Made by a program: the position numbers and the translations under genes
NCBI RefSeq assembly: GCF_001449115.1
Contig: NZ_LAIJ01000007.1
Location: 186,001 to 250,000 of the forward strand
Direction: 5' to 3'
Length of the DNA stretch: 64,000 bases
DNA from: Occallatibacter gabretensis
Lineage (GTDB): Bacteria; Acidobacteriota; Terriglobia; Terriglobales; Acidobacteriaceae
The notes under the pieces: generated by a model
Told to the model about the DNA's origin: nothing
Database searches by the model: none
Seen by the model: only the letters and a program-made list of their open reading frames with translations
Part shown: positions 10,372 to 19,285 of the stretch, in pieces
Layout: every line of letters begins with the position of its first letter
Position numbering within the stretch: position 1 is the first letter of the stretch

Positions 10372-11283
10372 CTAACGCACTCGCTGCTTTTCCTCCAGCT
10401 GCTGCACAATGGCCCGCTCCCGTTTGCCGTCCTCGGGGCGATTCATAATGAAATAGATTGTCGACAGAATGATGTGCGGTTCCATCCATTCTGGATCTGA
10501 CTTCGTCAGCGATTCCAGTAATTGAATCGCTCCTGCATTATTCCCCTCGGACTTATAAACCCTGGCAAGTTCCAGCCGCGCAAGAGGCCAGCCCGGCCGC
10601 AACGTCAGCGCCAGTTCCAGCAGCGGCCGGGCAGAAGCCTGATCTCCCCGCTCGGAATACAAAACTCCGAGGTACAGATTGGCGTCAAAATCATTCGGTT
10701 CGCTGCGCAGAGCCGCCTGAAATGCCTCAGCTGCCGCATACCTGTTGCCGGATGCATACAGGCATTTTCCCTTGAGCGTCTGCGCTCCTGGATAATTCGG
10801 ATTGATCTTAATTGCCTCTTCGGCATTCGCCTGCGCCTCATGAAACTGCCTGCGCTCAAAACGCATCGTTCCGGCGATCATCCATGCATCGGCAGCACCG
10901 CGCGCTCGCGCGACCGTTTCCATTCGCTGCACGCCCTCACCGGTTTTTCCGGTCCGGATCATCGCGTAGCCAAGCACATACTCAAGATCCAGATTGTTTT
11001 CGTTACCTTTCTCGAGTGGAGCCAAGGTTTCATATGCTTCCGCATCTCTTTGCAGCTTGATGTCCGCATAGCCCAGCAGCGCTGCGGCGCGCACATCCTG
11101 CGGATGGCTCGCAAGAATCTCTGAAAGTTCCCGTCGTGCATGATCCAGATCGCCGGATCGGTAGTCCGCAATCGCCCTGTCCATCTGCGCCTTGGGATCG
11201 TCCTGAGGCACGCTCTGCTGCGCAGGAACTCCCGCGGCCGCACACAACGCAGGCGTCAGTACAAATGGCAAAACGGATCGCAT
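10372..11283 (-). CDS. Secreted TPR protein
   Basis: The product has about 303 residues from the ATG that begins RSVLPFVLTPALCAAAGVPA, a signal peptide. A longer in-frame version adds 25 residues that would precede the signal and overlap the divergent gene. The mature part is a TPR solenoid of about six units (DLDHARRELSEILASHPQDV and so on). It ends in RPEDGKRERAIVQQLEEKQ, almost the same as the C-terminus of the TPR protein at 13028-14155. The two are therefore paralogues or share a conserved tail. It is divergent from the CRTAC1 gene with only 55 bases between the starts, which implies a compact divergent promoter region. Confidence 0.85.
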   Translation of the reverse strand: MRSVLPFVLTPALCAAAGVPAQQSVPQDDPKAQMDRAIADYRSGDLDHARRELSEILASHPQDVRAAALLGYADIKLQRDAEAYETLAPLEKGNENNLDLEYVLGYAMIRTGKTGEGVQRMETVARARGAADAWMIAGTMRFERRQFHEAQANAEEAIKINPNYPGAQTLKGKCLYASGNRYAAAEAFQAALRSEPNDFDANLYLGVLYSERGDQASARPLLELALTLRPGWPLARLELARVYKSEGNNAGAIQLLESLTKSDPEWMEPHIILSTIYFIMNRPEDGKRERAIVQQLEEKQRVR

Positions 11284-11338
11284 AGCAGTTCTGATTCTAC
11301 TGTGGCATACGCGGCAAATCGTACAATCCATAGAGGCA

Positions 11339-13018
11339 ATGCAATCCAGAGCAATCATCTATTGTGTGTCCGTGGTGCTGGCGACTCTCGGTTTTACTTC
11401 CTTGGTCCTGGCGCAGCAGTCTGACGCGCCCATTCAATTCCAACTCACCACACTTCCCTTTCAGGTGGATGGCAGCCCCACCAAAGCCAAGAACATGCCG
11501 GAAACGATGGCCGGTGGCGTCGCTGTCTTCGATTACAACGGCGATGGACGTCCCGACATTTTCTTTACCAATGGCGCGGATATCGCCACGCTTAAGAAAA
11601 CCTCCGCCAAATATTCCAACCGCCTCTTCCGCAATGACGGCAACGGCAAATTCACGGATGTCACCGCGCATGCCGGCCTGGCCGGTAAGGGCTTCGATAT
11701 CGGCGTCGCCGTTGGCGATTACGATAACGACGGCCATCCAGATCTCTTTGTCGCTGGTGTCCATGGCAACACGCTCTATCACAACAACGGCGACGGCACC
11801 TTCACCGACGTTACAAAGCAGGCGGGGCTGGATCAATGGACCGATCCCGAGTACGGGCCTTTGTGGTCCGTGGCCGCCGTGTGGGTGGATGTCAACAACG
11901 ACGGCCTACTCGATCTTTTCGTCGTCAATTATCTGCAATGGAGCTACTCCGACCAGCCACGCTGCGTTACCGAGAACACGGCTGAGTACTGCCATCCCCG
12001 CTATTTCAAAGGGCAACCTAACCAGCTCTTCATCAACCAGGGCAATGGAACTTTCAAAGATGCCTCGAAGGAATGGGGTATTCGCGAGCAGGTCGGTAAA
12101 GGAATGGGCGCGGGCGTAGCCGATTATGACCTCGATGGGAAGCCCGACATCTTCGTCACCAATGACGCCGAATACAACTTTCTCTTTCACAACCTGGGCA
12201 AAAAGTTTGAAGAGGTCGCCTTCCAGACGAATGTCGCGCTCGCTGAGGATGCGGCATTCATCTCCGGCATGGGCCTCGATTTCCGGGACATCGATAACGA
12301 TGGCTACCCGGATATCGGATATGTAGCTCTCAAAGGCCAGACCTTCCCCGTTTACCGCAACACCGGCAAAGGGGATTTCGTCGAGATCACATCGCAGACG
12401 GGTATTCGCGCCGGCAGCATGAAAATGTCCGGCTTTGGCGCCGGGTTTTATGACTTTGATAATGACGGATGGAAGGATTTCTTTGTCACCCGCGGCAATG
12501 TCACCAGCTCCTGGCCGCTCGGTTATGCCTTCGGCGAGCCTAACGCGGTCTTTCGCAATCCCGGCGCAGGCGGCGGCAAGTGGACAGCCTACGTGGCCGA
12601 AGCCGGCTTCACGGACGCAACGATAGCGCGCCATCGCGGCTGCGCTTTTGGAGACTTCGACAGTGACGGACGCATCGATATCGTCGCCACCAGCGTTGAC
12701 GCCCCTGCCGAACTCTGGATGAATCGCAGTCCACATGCCGGACATTGGCTTGACATCGCCCTTACCGGCGTCAAATCCAACCGGGATGGCATCGGCGCGC
12801 GCATCAAGGTTGTGACCAAAGCCGGCGCGCAGTATAACCATCAGACATCCAGTGTGGGCTATGCCTCATCGAGCCTGGGCCCCGTACACTTTGGCCTCGG
12901 TGCAGAAACCCGCGCGCTTACCGTGGAAATCACCTGGCCCAGTGGCACTGTTCAGAAGCTCGAAAACATCAACGCCGATCACATCGTAAAAGTTACAGAG
13001 GCAGTACCAAAGAACTAA
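11339..13018 (+). CDS. CRTAC1 family protein (VCBS/FG-GAP repeats, ASPIC/UnbV)
   Basis: The product has 559 residues with a Sec-type signal peptide (residues 1-26, cleavage after SLVLAQ). VCBS/FG-GAP blades fill residues about 55-450, with calcium-loop motifs DYNGDGRPDIFF, DYDNDGHPDLFV, DVNNDGLLDLFV, DYDLDGKPDIFV and DFDSDGRIDIVA. The C-terminal ASPIC/UnbV domain is about residues 460-555 (HWLDIALTGVKSNRDGIGAR, HFGLG, ITWPSGTVQKLENI). It is a paralogue of the protein at 4173 but uses Sec rather than Tat for export. It lies between two TPR genes that are transcribed the other way and ends nine bases before the end of the convergent one at 13028. Confidence 0.9.
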   Translation: MQSRAIIYCVSVVLATLGFTSLVLAQQSDAPIQFQLTTLPFQVDGSPTKAKNMPETMAGGVAVFDYNGDGRPDIFFTNGADIATLKKTSAKYSNRLFRNDGNGKFTDVTAHAGLAGKGFDIGVAVGDYDNDGHPDLFVAGVHGNTLYHNNGDGTFTDVTKQAGLDQWTDPEYGPLWSVAAVWVDVNNDGLLDLFVVNYLQWSYSDQPRCVTENTAEYCHPRYFKGQPNQLFINQGNGTFKDASKEWGIREQVGKGMGAGVADYDLDGKPDIFVTNDAEYNFLFHNLGKKFEEVAFQTNVALAEDAAFISGMGLDFRDIDNDGYPDIGYVALKGQTFPVYRNTGKGDFVEITSQTGIRAGSMKMSGFGAGFYDFDNDGWKDFFVTRGNVTSSWPLGYAFGEPNAVFRNPGAGGGKWTAYVAEAGFTDATIARHRGCAFGDFDSDGRIDIVATSVDAPAELWMNRSPHAGHWLDIALTGVKSNRDGIGARIKVVTKAGAQYNHQTSSVGYASSSLGPVHFGLGAETRALTVEITWPSGTVQKLENINADHIVKVTEAVPKN

Positions 13019-13027
13019 TCGGCCGCG

Positions 13028-14155
13028 CTATTGTGTGCGCGGCGCCCCTGTCTGCTGCTGCTTCGCGTCAAGCTGCTGCACAATGCCGCGCTCGCGCTGC
13101 CCATCTTCCGGACGGTGCAGCTTGTAGTACAGCGCCGCAAGCTCGACATGAGGATCGAGCCAGCTCGGGTTTGCTTTTTCCAGATCTTCCAGCGTCTTTG
13201 CAGCCTCGGCCTCTTTGCCTGTCATCGCATTCAGCTTCGCCATCTGAAAGCGCGCCTGCGCCATCTCCGGCTGCAACGCCAAGGCTTGTTCCAGCAGTGG
13301 CCGTGCCTGATCGAACTCACGCTTCTTCACGTGCATCGTGCCCAGGTAGAGGTTCGCCATAAAGTCCTTCGGATTCTGCCGCAATGCCGCCTCAAATGCC
13401 GGCTGGGCTCCTTCCGTATCGCCCATGGCATCCCGGGCCTGACCTGCCAGCGTCGCCAGCCCTGGAAAATCGGGATTCAGCTTCATTGCGGTATCCAGAT
13501 CCTTGCGCGCTGCTTCAAACTCGCGCCGATGCAGCCTCGCCGATCCAGCAATCACCCACGCATCCACCGAGTTCGTAGCGGCCGCAGCCTTCTCCATGCG
13601 CGGCATTCCCTCCACTTCCCTGCCGCTTTCAATCAGCGCATACGCCAGCACATATTCAAAATCCATGTTGTCGCTATTCGCTGACTCAAGCGGCATCAGC
13701 ATCCCTGCAGCCTCTTCAGCCCGGCCCAGCTTCACGTTGCAGTAGCCAAGCAGCATTGCCGCTGTGAGTTGCCCGGGACGTTCATCGTGAACAGACTTGA
13801 ACTGTGGCACTGCATTCTCGCAATCGCCTTTTTTGTAATAGGCCAGAGCCATGTTCAGACGCACTGAGGTTTTATCCGGCACCAGCTCCAGCGCGCGCTT
13901 GTCCTCTTCGACTGCAGCGTCAAACTGACCGGCGGCAGAGAGCGCCGCGCCAAGATTCGCGTGCGCGTCCCCGAAGTTCGGGCGCAGTGCCAAAGCCTTT
14001 CGGTAAATCTCAATCGCACTCTGTAGATTCCCCGCCTGCTGCGCCGTAATACCCTGACGCAGAAGGTCGTCCGCCTGCTCGCTTGCTGCAGAACCCTGTT
14101 GCTGCGCCCCAGCCGGGAGGGCCAGCGCTGCCAGCACTAAAAGAAAAAAACGCAT
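13028..14155 (-). CDS. Secreted TPR protein
   Basis: The protein has 375 residues with a short signal peptide (RFFLLVLAALALPAGAQQ). Residues about 28-345 carry eight or so TPR units with typical spacing (SAIEIYRKALALRPNFGDAH, QFDAAVEEDKRALELVPDKT). The tail RPEDGQRERGIVQQLDAKQ matches that of the TPR protein at 10372-11283. The VWFA-related gene is 43 bases upstream on the same strand, so the pair is probably one transcript. The partner is unknown. The CRTAC1 and VWFA neighbours suggest an envelope scaffold role, which is inference. Confidence 0.87.
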   Translation of the reverse strand: MRFFLLVLAALALPAGAQQQGSAASEQADDLLRQGITAQQAGNLQSAIEIYRKALALRPNFGDAHANLGAALSAAGQFDAAVEEDKRALELVPDKTSVRLNMALAYYKKGDCENAVPQFKSVHDERPGQLTAAMLLGYCNVKLGRAEEAAGMLMPLESANSDNMDFEYVLAYALIESGREVEGMPRMEKAAAATNSVDAWVIAGSARLHRREFEAARKDLDTAMKLNPDFPGLATLAGQARDAMGDTEGAQPAFEAALRQNPKDFMANLYLGTMHVKKREFDQARPLLEQALALQPEMAQARFQMAKLNAMTGKEAEAAKTLEDLEKANPSWLDPHVELAALYYKLHRPEDGQRERGIVQQLDAKQQQTGAPRTQ

Positions 14156-14198
14156 AATGACAAGGATAAAACGAGTGGCGCGTGGCGCGAAATACTCG

Positions 14199-17100
14199 CT
14201 ACTGCGGCTTGGTGCCCTCTGCCGGTTTCTCTTGCGGCGCGGCTATCGGCGCACTCCCGGCTTCGTTGTAGTCCACGATTCTCATGCTCGATCCAAACCG
14301 CTTGTAATCGCGAAACTCCATCGTATTCATCACCGCCGCATGGCCCTTCACCAGCCGCATCTGCGCGCTCACCGGCAGCAGATAGTCATGGCTGTTGATC
14401 GAAACGTAATCGTAGTCCACGCCGATGCTTGTTGCGCGTGTCTTGAAGGTCGGCGGCATCTCGTCGGCAATCAACGTCACTCTCCGCACGCGGCGCGTCA
14501 CCGAGTCGATGAACACCTGCCCATGAAAGGCCGCCATCACCTCATGGTTGTCCGTGTCCACCACACCGAAGCTTGAGTTCTCCTTCGCAACCTTGTAGTT
14601 GAAAACCTGCACAGGCTGATCGTTCAGCTGGTCGGTCTCCTTCCACACAAGCTCCGCCTTCGATTTCTCTCCGAAGATCGACTTCAATACGCCGCCGAAT
14701 TCGCCCGTGGAAACAGCACCCTTCATGCCGTCGCGATCCACTTTACTCGTCTTGCCGTTCACTTCCAGTGTGTTGCGTGATTCTATCTTGTCGCGGAAAC
14801 GCAGCAGCTCCACGATCGTGTCCTGCAGCTTCCATCGCCCGCTCGCGGATCCATCCACCGAGCGGTTGGTCACCTCGATACACATGAAGTTTGGAAGCCC
14901 CTCGTTGTAATCCAGCGCTGCATGCCGCGCGTCTTCCACAAGCTGATGCGCCTCGGCAGTCGCCAGCGGCGGAAACGGATTCGTTGCCGCGCCGATTGCC
15001 AACGTGCCCGGCCCATGCGCCTCCGTATCGCCAACCGTCAGCGATACATCCACCTTTGCAGGAGCTCCGCCACCCATGATCGTAGCCGCTTCTCCATCCA
15101 CGTGGAATGCAATATCGCTCTCCGCTGTTTTGCCGCCCTGCGTAAAATACGCCTTCACCTTGTAGTCGCCCGGCGTCAGCGCATGCGATCCAAAGCTCGA
15201 CAGATACGGCATCGCCGCGCCATCCGCATCGGCGGCGATATGAACCGGCAGTGTCGAACGTTGCCCGGCCTTACCGTTGTGCCAAACCTCTAGTTCCAAC
15301 TTCGGCGCGTCTTTCACTGTCGCGTCTGGATGCGCTATGAAGAAGATCGAAACGCCCTTCGCATTCTCCGGCAGTTCGCCTGTCAGATTCGGCGTTACCC
15401 GGCCCTTGTCGTAGCGCAGCGGTTCCAGCGGATCGTCATCGTCATTTTCATGCACTGGATCCATCTTGCGTACCAGCACCATGTCGCTCAGCACCGCCGG
15501 CGGAGGAACTGTAAACGGTATCCGCTGCGCGCCGATCTTTCCGCGCTGCTCGTCGGAGACTGCCACCTCCAGCGTGTACTCGCCCGGCGTGGTCAAAAAG
15601 TACCGGTGCAGCTCGATTGTGCCGGTGTGATCGCGGTCCAGCTGCTCCAGTGCGCCGCGCTTTGTAATGTCCTCGCCAAAGTGCTCCACGATCACGCCGG
15701 ATTTGTCCACGATACGCCCGGCCACAATCACATGGGCCATGTATAGATTCGTGTTCGCGTCCTGCTTCGTCTCTAGTCCACTTAGCGGGACCTCAACCGC
15801 AACGGTATTGGTATTCCCGCCGGCGAGATCACCAAAGCGAAGCAGCGCTGCGTGAAAGTCCACATCATTCGGCAGCTTCAATTCGCCCAGAGTCTTCAGC
15901 AGTGGCGCTTCGAATGGCCGTATACTTCCATCCGCGCCCGGAGCCAGCGCATAGTAGCCTGTCTTGTACTTCACGTGCACGTTCGCGCGCACCGGCTTCA
16001 CTTCAATTGAGTGAAAGCTTCCGTCGTACTCCTTGGTCGGCGGCGCATACGTTCCCTCGTAATAGGTGTTCAAGTCCTCCACCATCTGCTCGAGAGGACG
16101 CTTTACATTTACCTGCGCGTCGATATAAATCCCGCCCGTACTCACCGCCAGGTCTGCCATCGGGCTCTTCGCCGCAAACATCTCGTAGTCATGGCTCTGC
16201 CGGTGCCAGTCCGTCATCACAGCAACGTCCTGCGCCACGCCCCAATTCGCCGCGCCCGACCCCTGGTCTGGCGCGCCCGCAATCGGTCCCGATCCCTGCT
16301 GCTCTGTCGGCACCAAGATCCTTGGATCGGGCCCGGCTCCTATCACGGTCATCTTGGGATTAAAAGTTGCGGTATTGAGCCCTATTGCCGTTGCCATCTG
16401 GTACTGCGCGCCTACATCCAGCGCGTCCATGTCGATCGTGTAGATCGTCACGCCGGACCGGCTCGCCGCAGCCTCAATCGTCTTGAGAAACTGCTTCTGC
16501 GCGGTATCCATCTGCCGGTTAGTCGTGAAGTAGATCAGCGCCTTCCGCTCATTCAGCTTCTCCTGCGATTTCACAATCGCCAGCATCGCCGCCAGAGCCA
16601 CCGGCGTATGCTGCTCATGCGCAATGGTATGTGTGTCCTGCAGCGCCTTCACCAGCGTCTCTGCCAGAGCGCGCTCCTGCGTTGAAACGTGCGTGCCCGT
16701 AGTGTCTGCGCCGGTGCGCGCAATGGCAATCAGGTTTTTCTCCCCAGCAGCGGCCGCCTTGACTCGCGCATCCTCAGCCGGGTCCACCACCAGGCCAACG
16801 GAAAGCTGTGCGGAGGAATGTGTCGTAATCGCTCGGCTATTCGTCGCTACTGTAATCGCCTCTTCCACGGCCTTGCGATGGTCCGTAAATCCCTGGATCA
16901 GCCGCAGCCTGCTCCCGAGATCCAGCACTGCAACCGAGGTGTTCTTCTCCGGCAGCGCCTTCAGAAACTTCTGGCCCAGCACCTGCACCGTCTTCGCCAT
17001 GGTGTCGCCAAAGCGGTCAAAGACAAACGTAATCGCGTAGCCGTGTGTCGAATCACCTTTCACCAGGTGCAAGCCGTTCAATTTCACAGGCGCGCCGTTA

Positions 17101-17378
17101 TCCGTAACGGTCACGTCCTCTGCCTTGATGTCCAGCACCGGATTGTTCTTCTTGTCGTGTGCAACAAAGTCCAGCGAGACCTCATTCACTGTCGTCGAGA
17201 ACGTCGGTGTCGGCGCGGCTTCCGGCGCGGGTGCGGGTGGATTCTGTACAGGAGGCTGCTGCGTGACTGGAGCCTGCGCCATCGCCAGGGAACCAATCGC
17301 AAGAACAAGCGCTGCAAGGCAACGCGCGGGAATAAGGCCAGTTACACGAATCGTCATTGTCATCTCAGTCGTCATCAT
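14199..17378 (-). CDS. VWFA-related domain protein, acidobacterial type
   Basis: This is a large secreted protein of about 1059 residues. The first dozen residues offer several Met starts (positions 1, 2, 6 and 8) before a hydrophobic signal (CLAALVLAIGSLAMAQ). I kept the longest and am unsure of the true one. A Pro/Ala-rich spacer at residues 38-60 leads into a VWFA-like domain of about residues 65-340, of the kind annotated as the acidobacterial VWFA-related domain (VNEVSLDFVAHDKKNNPVLD). The usual metal-site DxSxS is not intact; the stretch reads FVFDRFGDT near residues 118-125, so metal-dependent adhesion is doubtful. The remaining roughly 700 residues are mostly beta and unassigned. It is probably co-transcribed with the TPR gene that follows. 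Confidence 0.85.
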   Translation of the reverse strand: MMTTEMTMTIRVTGLIPARCLAALVLAIGSLAMAQAPVTQQPPVQNPPAPAPEAAPTPTFSTTVNEVSLDFVAHDKKNNPVLDIKAEDVTVTDNGAPVKLNGLHLVKGDSTHGYAITFVFDRFGDTMAKTVQVLGQKFLKALPEKNTSVAVLDLGSRLRLIQGFTDHRKAVEEAITVATNSRAITTHSSAQLSVGLVVDPAEDARVKAAAAGEKNLIAIARTGADTTGTHVSTQERALAETLVKALQDTHTIAHEQHTPVALAAMLAIVKSQEKLNERKALIYFTTNRQMDTAQKQFLKTIEAAASRSGVTIYTIDMDALDVGAQYQMATAIGLNTATFNPKMTVIGAGPDPRILVPTEQQGSGPIAGAPDQGSGAANWGVAQDVAVMTDWHRQSHDYEMFAAKSPMADLAVSTGGIYIDAQVNVKRPLEQMVEDLNTYYEGTYAPPTKEYDGSFHSIEVKPVRANVHVKYKTGYYALAPGADGSIRPFEAPLLKTLGELKLPNDVDFHAALLRFGDLAGGNTNTVAVEVPLSGLETKQDANTNLYMAHVIVAGRIVDKSGVIVEHFGEDITKRGALEQLDRDHTGTIELHRYFLTTPGEYTLEVAVSDEQRGKIGAQRIPFTVPPPAVLSDMVLVRKMDPVHENDDDDPLEPLRYDKGRVTPNLTGELPENAKGVSIFFIAHPDATVKDAPKLELEVWHNGKAGQRSTLPVHIAADADGAAMPYLSSFGSHALTPGDYKVKAYFTQGGKTAESDIAFHVDGEAATIMGGGAPAKVDVSLTVGDTEAHGPGTLAIGAATNPFPPLATAEAHQLVEDARHAALDYNEGLPNFMCIEVTNRSVDGSASGRWKLQDTIVELLRFRDKIESRNTLEVNGKTSKVDRDGMKGAVSTGEFGGVLKSIFGEKSKAELVWKETDQLNDQPVQVFNYKVAKENSSFGVVDTDNHEVMAAFHGQVFIDSVTRRVRRVTLIADEMPPTFKTRATSIGVDYDYVSINSHDYLLPVSAQMRLVKGHAAVMNTMEFRDYKRFGSSMRIVDYNEAGSAPIAAPQEKPAEGTKPQ

Positions 17379-17531
17379 TCAGGAATTGCTGAGCAGAGAG
17401 AGCGGTACCCTCACGTCAACCAGTGTGCAATGGCCAATACGCGTTCTGGCTCTGATTTTTGCTTGTATGGCATTGTAGCGATTCCGCGCTACCAGAGGCG
17501 ATGAATTTTTACACCGCGATACTGACCACAG

Positions 17532-18200
17532 TCATTGCTGTATCCCATCGAATGCTGTCCGCAGCAACTCGCGCCCCATCTCGACCTCTGCCGGCAGAAT
17601 GGTATGCGGCCGCAGCACATGTTGACGCACCTCTACCCGCGCGCCCATTGCCTCCAGCTCACGCGCAGACTCCTGCACCCTTACCCACGGCACATGCGGA
17701 TCTGGATCGCCCGAACTGAACAGCACCGGTGTACCCTCAAGCGATCCCTCGTGATGCAGATTCATCCCCGGCGGCCCGATCAGCCCCCCAGTAAACGCCG
17801 CCACTGCCGCGTACCGCCTCGGATGCCGCGCCACAAACTCCGTGGACAGACATGCCCCCTGCGAAAATCCACTCACCGCAATTCGCTCCGGGTTAATCCC
17901 CACCGCCAGGCACCGTTCTACCAGCCATTCCACCAGCCTGAGCGCGGAAGAAAGCCACGGCTCATTCTCCTGAATGGGTGCAAGAAATGACTTGGGATAC
18001 CACGTATGCCCCACCGCCTGCGGAGCCAGCAAGGCCACACCCTCCGGCGCAATCTCATATCCCAGCCCCAGAATGTCTGTGGCGGAGGCCCCGCGCCCAT
18101 GCAGCAGAATCAGTGCGCCGCGCGCCTCGTACAAGGGCGCGCCGGCCTCAATGACCTCCGCATCCGCATGCGGGCCACTTAACCCTGTGCCAGTAGCCAT
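17532..18200 (-). CDS. Alpha/beta hydrolase, phospholipase/carboxylesterase family (MhqD-like)
   Basis: This is a cytoplasmic hydrolase of about 222 residues. The start ATG shares one base with the stop codon of the upstream dioxygenase gene (TGATG), an arrangement typical of translational coupling. A GTG one codon earlier is also possible. Motifs of the alpha/beta-hydrolase fold are the oxyanion segment LILLHGRGAS (residues 30-39) and the nucleophile elbow GFSQG with Ser at about 113. The Asp-His region is SSGDPDPHVPW near residue 170. The family includes carboxylesterases and MhqD. In Bacillus subtilis, MhqD and the dioxygenase MhqO belong to the regulon that protects against quinones and catechols. 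The same pairing here suggests a similar role, as inference. No signal peptide is seen. Confidence 0.88.
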   Translation of the reverse strand: MATGTGLSGPHADAEVIEAGAPLYEARGALILLHGRGASATDILGLGYEIAPEGVALLAPQAVGHTWYPKSFLAPIQENEPWLSSALRLVEWLVERCLAVGINPERIAVSGFSQGACLSTEFVARHPRRYAAVAAFTGGLIGPPGMNLHHEGSLEGTPVLFSSGDPDPHVPWVRVQESARELEAMGARVEVRQHVLRPHTILPAEVEMGRELLRTAFDGIQQ

Positions 18201-19171
18201 CACAGCGCCTTCTGGTAGTGGAGCGTAATCGGCGGCACCAGGTTTTCAATCACACTTCGCCGGCTCTCAAGCCAGGCGGGAAGCTTTAGCGCCTCGCCCA
18301 GCGTGTCAGCCGATTCGTCGGTCGCAAATCCCGGCACGTCTGTTGCAATTTCAAACAGCACACCGCCCGGCTCGCGAAAGTAAATCGAGTGGAAATACGT
18401 CCGGTCCAGTACCGGCGTGATGTTCAGCTTCAACTCTTTCAGCGCCTCGCGCCACGCAAGCTGCTCCGCATCGTCCGTCACGCGAAACGCAATATGATGC
18501 ACGCTACCCGAGCCCATTCGCCCATACGTCAGTTGCGTCTGCACCAGCACGTCGATATAACTCGCCAGCCCATCGCCCGTTGCAGCGGTCGTTGCGGTGG
18601 AAGTAAACCGATAACGATTGCCATCGCTCTCTGACTGTGCGTAGCCCATCTTTTCCAGCACCTGCGCCGTAAGATCAAAGCCCCCTTCGCACAGCGTCAC
18701 GCCGAAAAATCCATGAATCCCATGCTCCGCGGGAACCTCGCTCTGCCGCACCGGCTTCGCCGGATCCCCCACCGTATCGCCAATCACTTCCAGTTTCATC
18801 CCATCTGGATCTGCAAACGCCAGCACGCGCTTTCCAAATCGCTCCGCGGACTTCTCGACCGGAATCCCTGCACTCAGCAGCCGCTTCTCCCAGTAATCCA
18901 GCGACTCGTGCGCCACACTGAAAGCCGTCGCGGAAGTCTCTCCAATCCCGCAGTTGCCGCGCGAGGCGTGAGGCCAAGCAAAAAACGTGAGCAGCGTCCC
19001 CGGCGAACCAGCATCGTCACCAAAGTAAAAGTGGTATGTGCCCGGATCGTCAAAATTCACCGTGCGCTTCACCAGCCGCAATCCCAGCAGCTCGGTGTAG
19101 AAATCCAAATTGCGCTGCGGGTCGGAAGCAATGGCGGTAACGTGATGCAAACCAACAATCGGCTCTGGCAT
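18200..19171 (-). CDS. Ring-cleaving dioxygenase, VOC family (MhqO-like)
   Basis: The protein has 323 residues starting at PEPIVGLHHVTAI. The start is supported by GGAGA just upstream, while a much longer in-frame reading runs through unrelated sequence. It contains two tandem VOC (vicinal oxygen chelate) modules. Module 1 is residues about 5-135, with the metal-ligand His in GLHHVT and the sequence FYTELLGLRLVKRTVNFDD. Module 2 is residues about 150-290, with VHHIAFRV and GVLFEIATD. The length and layout fit the LinE/MhqO-type extradiol ring-cleaving dioxygenases that act on hydroquinones or catechols with non-haem iron. The coupled downstream hydrolase makes the detoxification reading stronger. 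The exact substrate is not visible. Confidence 0.88.
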   Translation of the reverse strand: MPEPIVGLHHVTAIASDPQRNLDFYTELLGLRLVKRTVNFDDPGTYHFYFGDDAGSPGTLLTFFAWPHASRGNCGIGETSATAFSVAHESLDYWEKRLLSAGIPVEKSAERFGKRVLAFADPDGMKLEVIGDTVGDPAKPVRQSEVPAEHGIHGFFGVTLCEGGFDLTAQVLEKMGYAQSESDGNRYRFTSTATTAATGDGLASYIDVLVQTQLTYGRMGSGSVHHIAFRVTDDAEQLAWREALKELKLNITPVLDRTYFHSIYFREPGGVLFEIATDVPGFATDESADTLGEALKLPAWLESRRSVIENLVPPITLHYQKAL

Positions 19172-19285
19172 GGGGAAATCTCCGTTTTGCTTAGGTCTGC
19201 ATTGAACCACAAGCTCGATGAAAAAGAAAACCCCGGCGCTTCGCTGAGCGGCCCTAGACTGTAAAAAGCTGCAAAGAAGGTTTGG

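Noticed and set aside
11906..12841. Minus-strand open frame of about 311 codons
   Set aside because: It is also opposite a CRTAC1 gene, with the same cause, and has no ribosome site or family resemblance.
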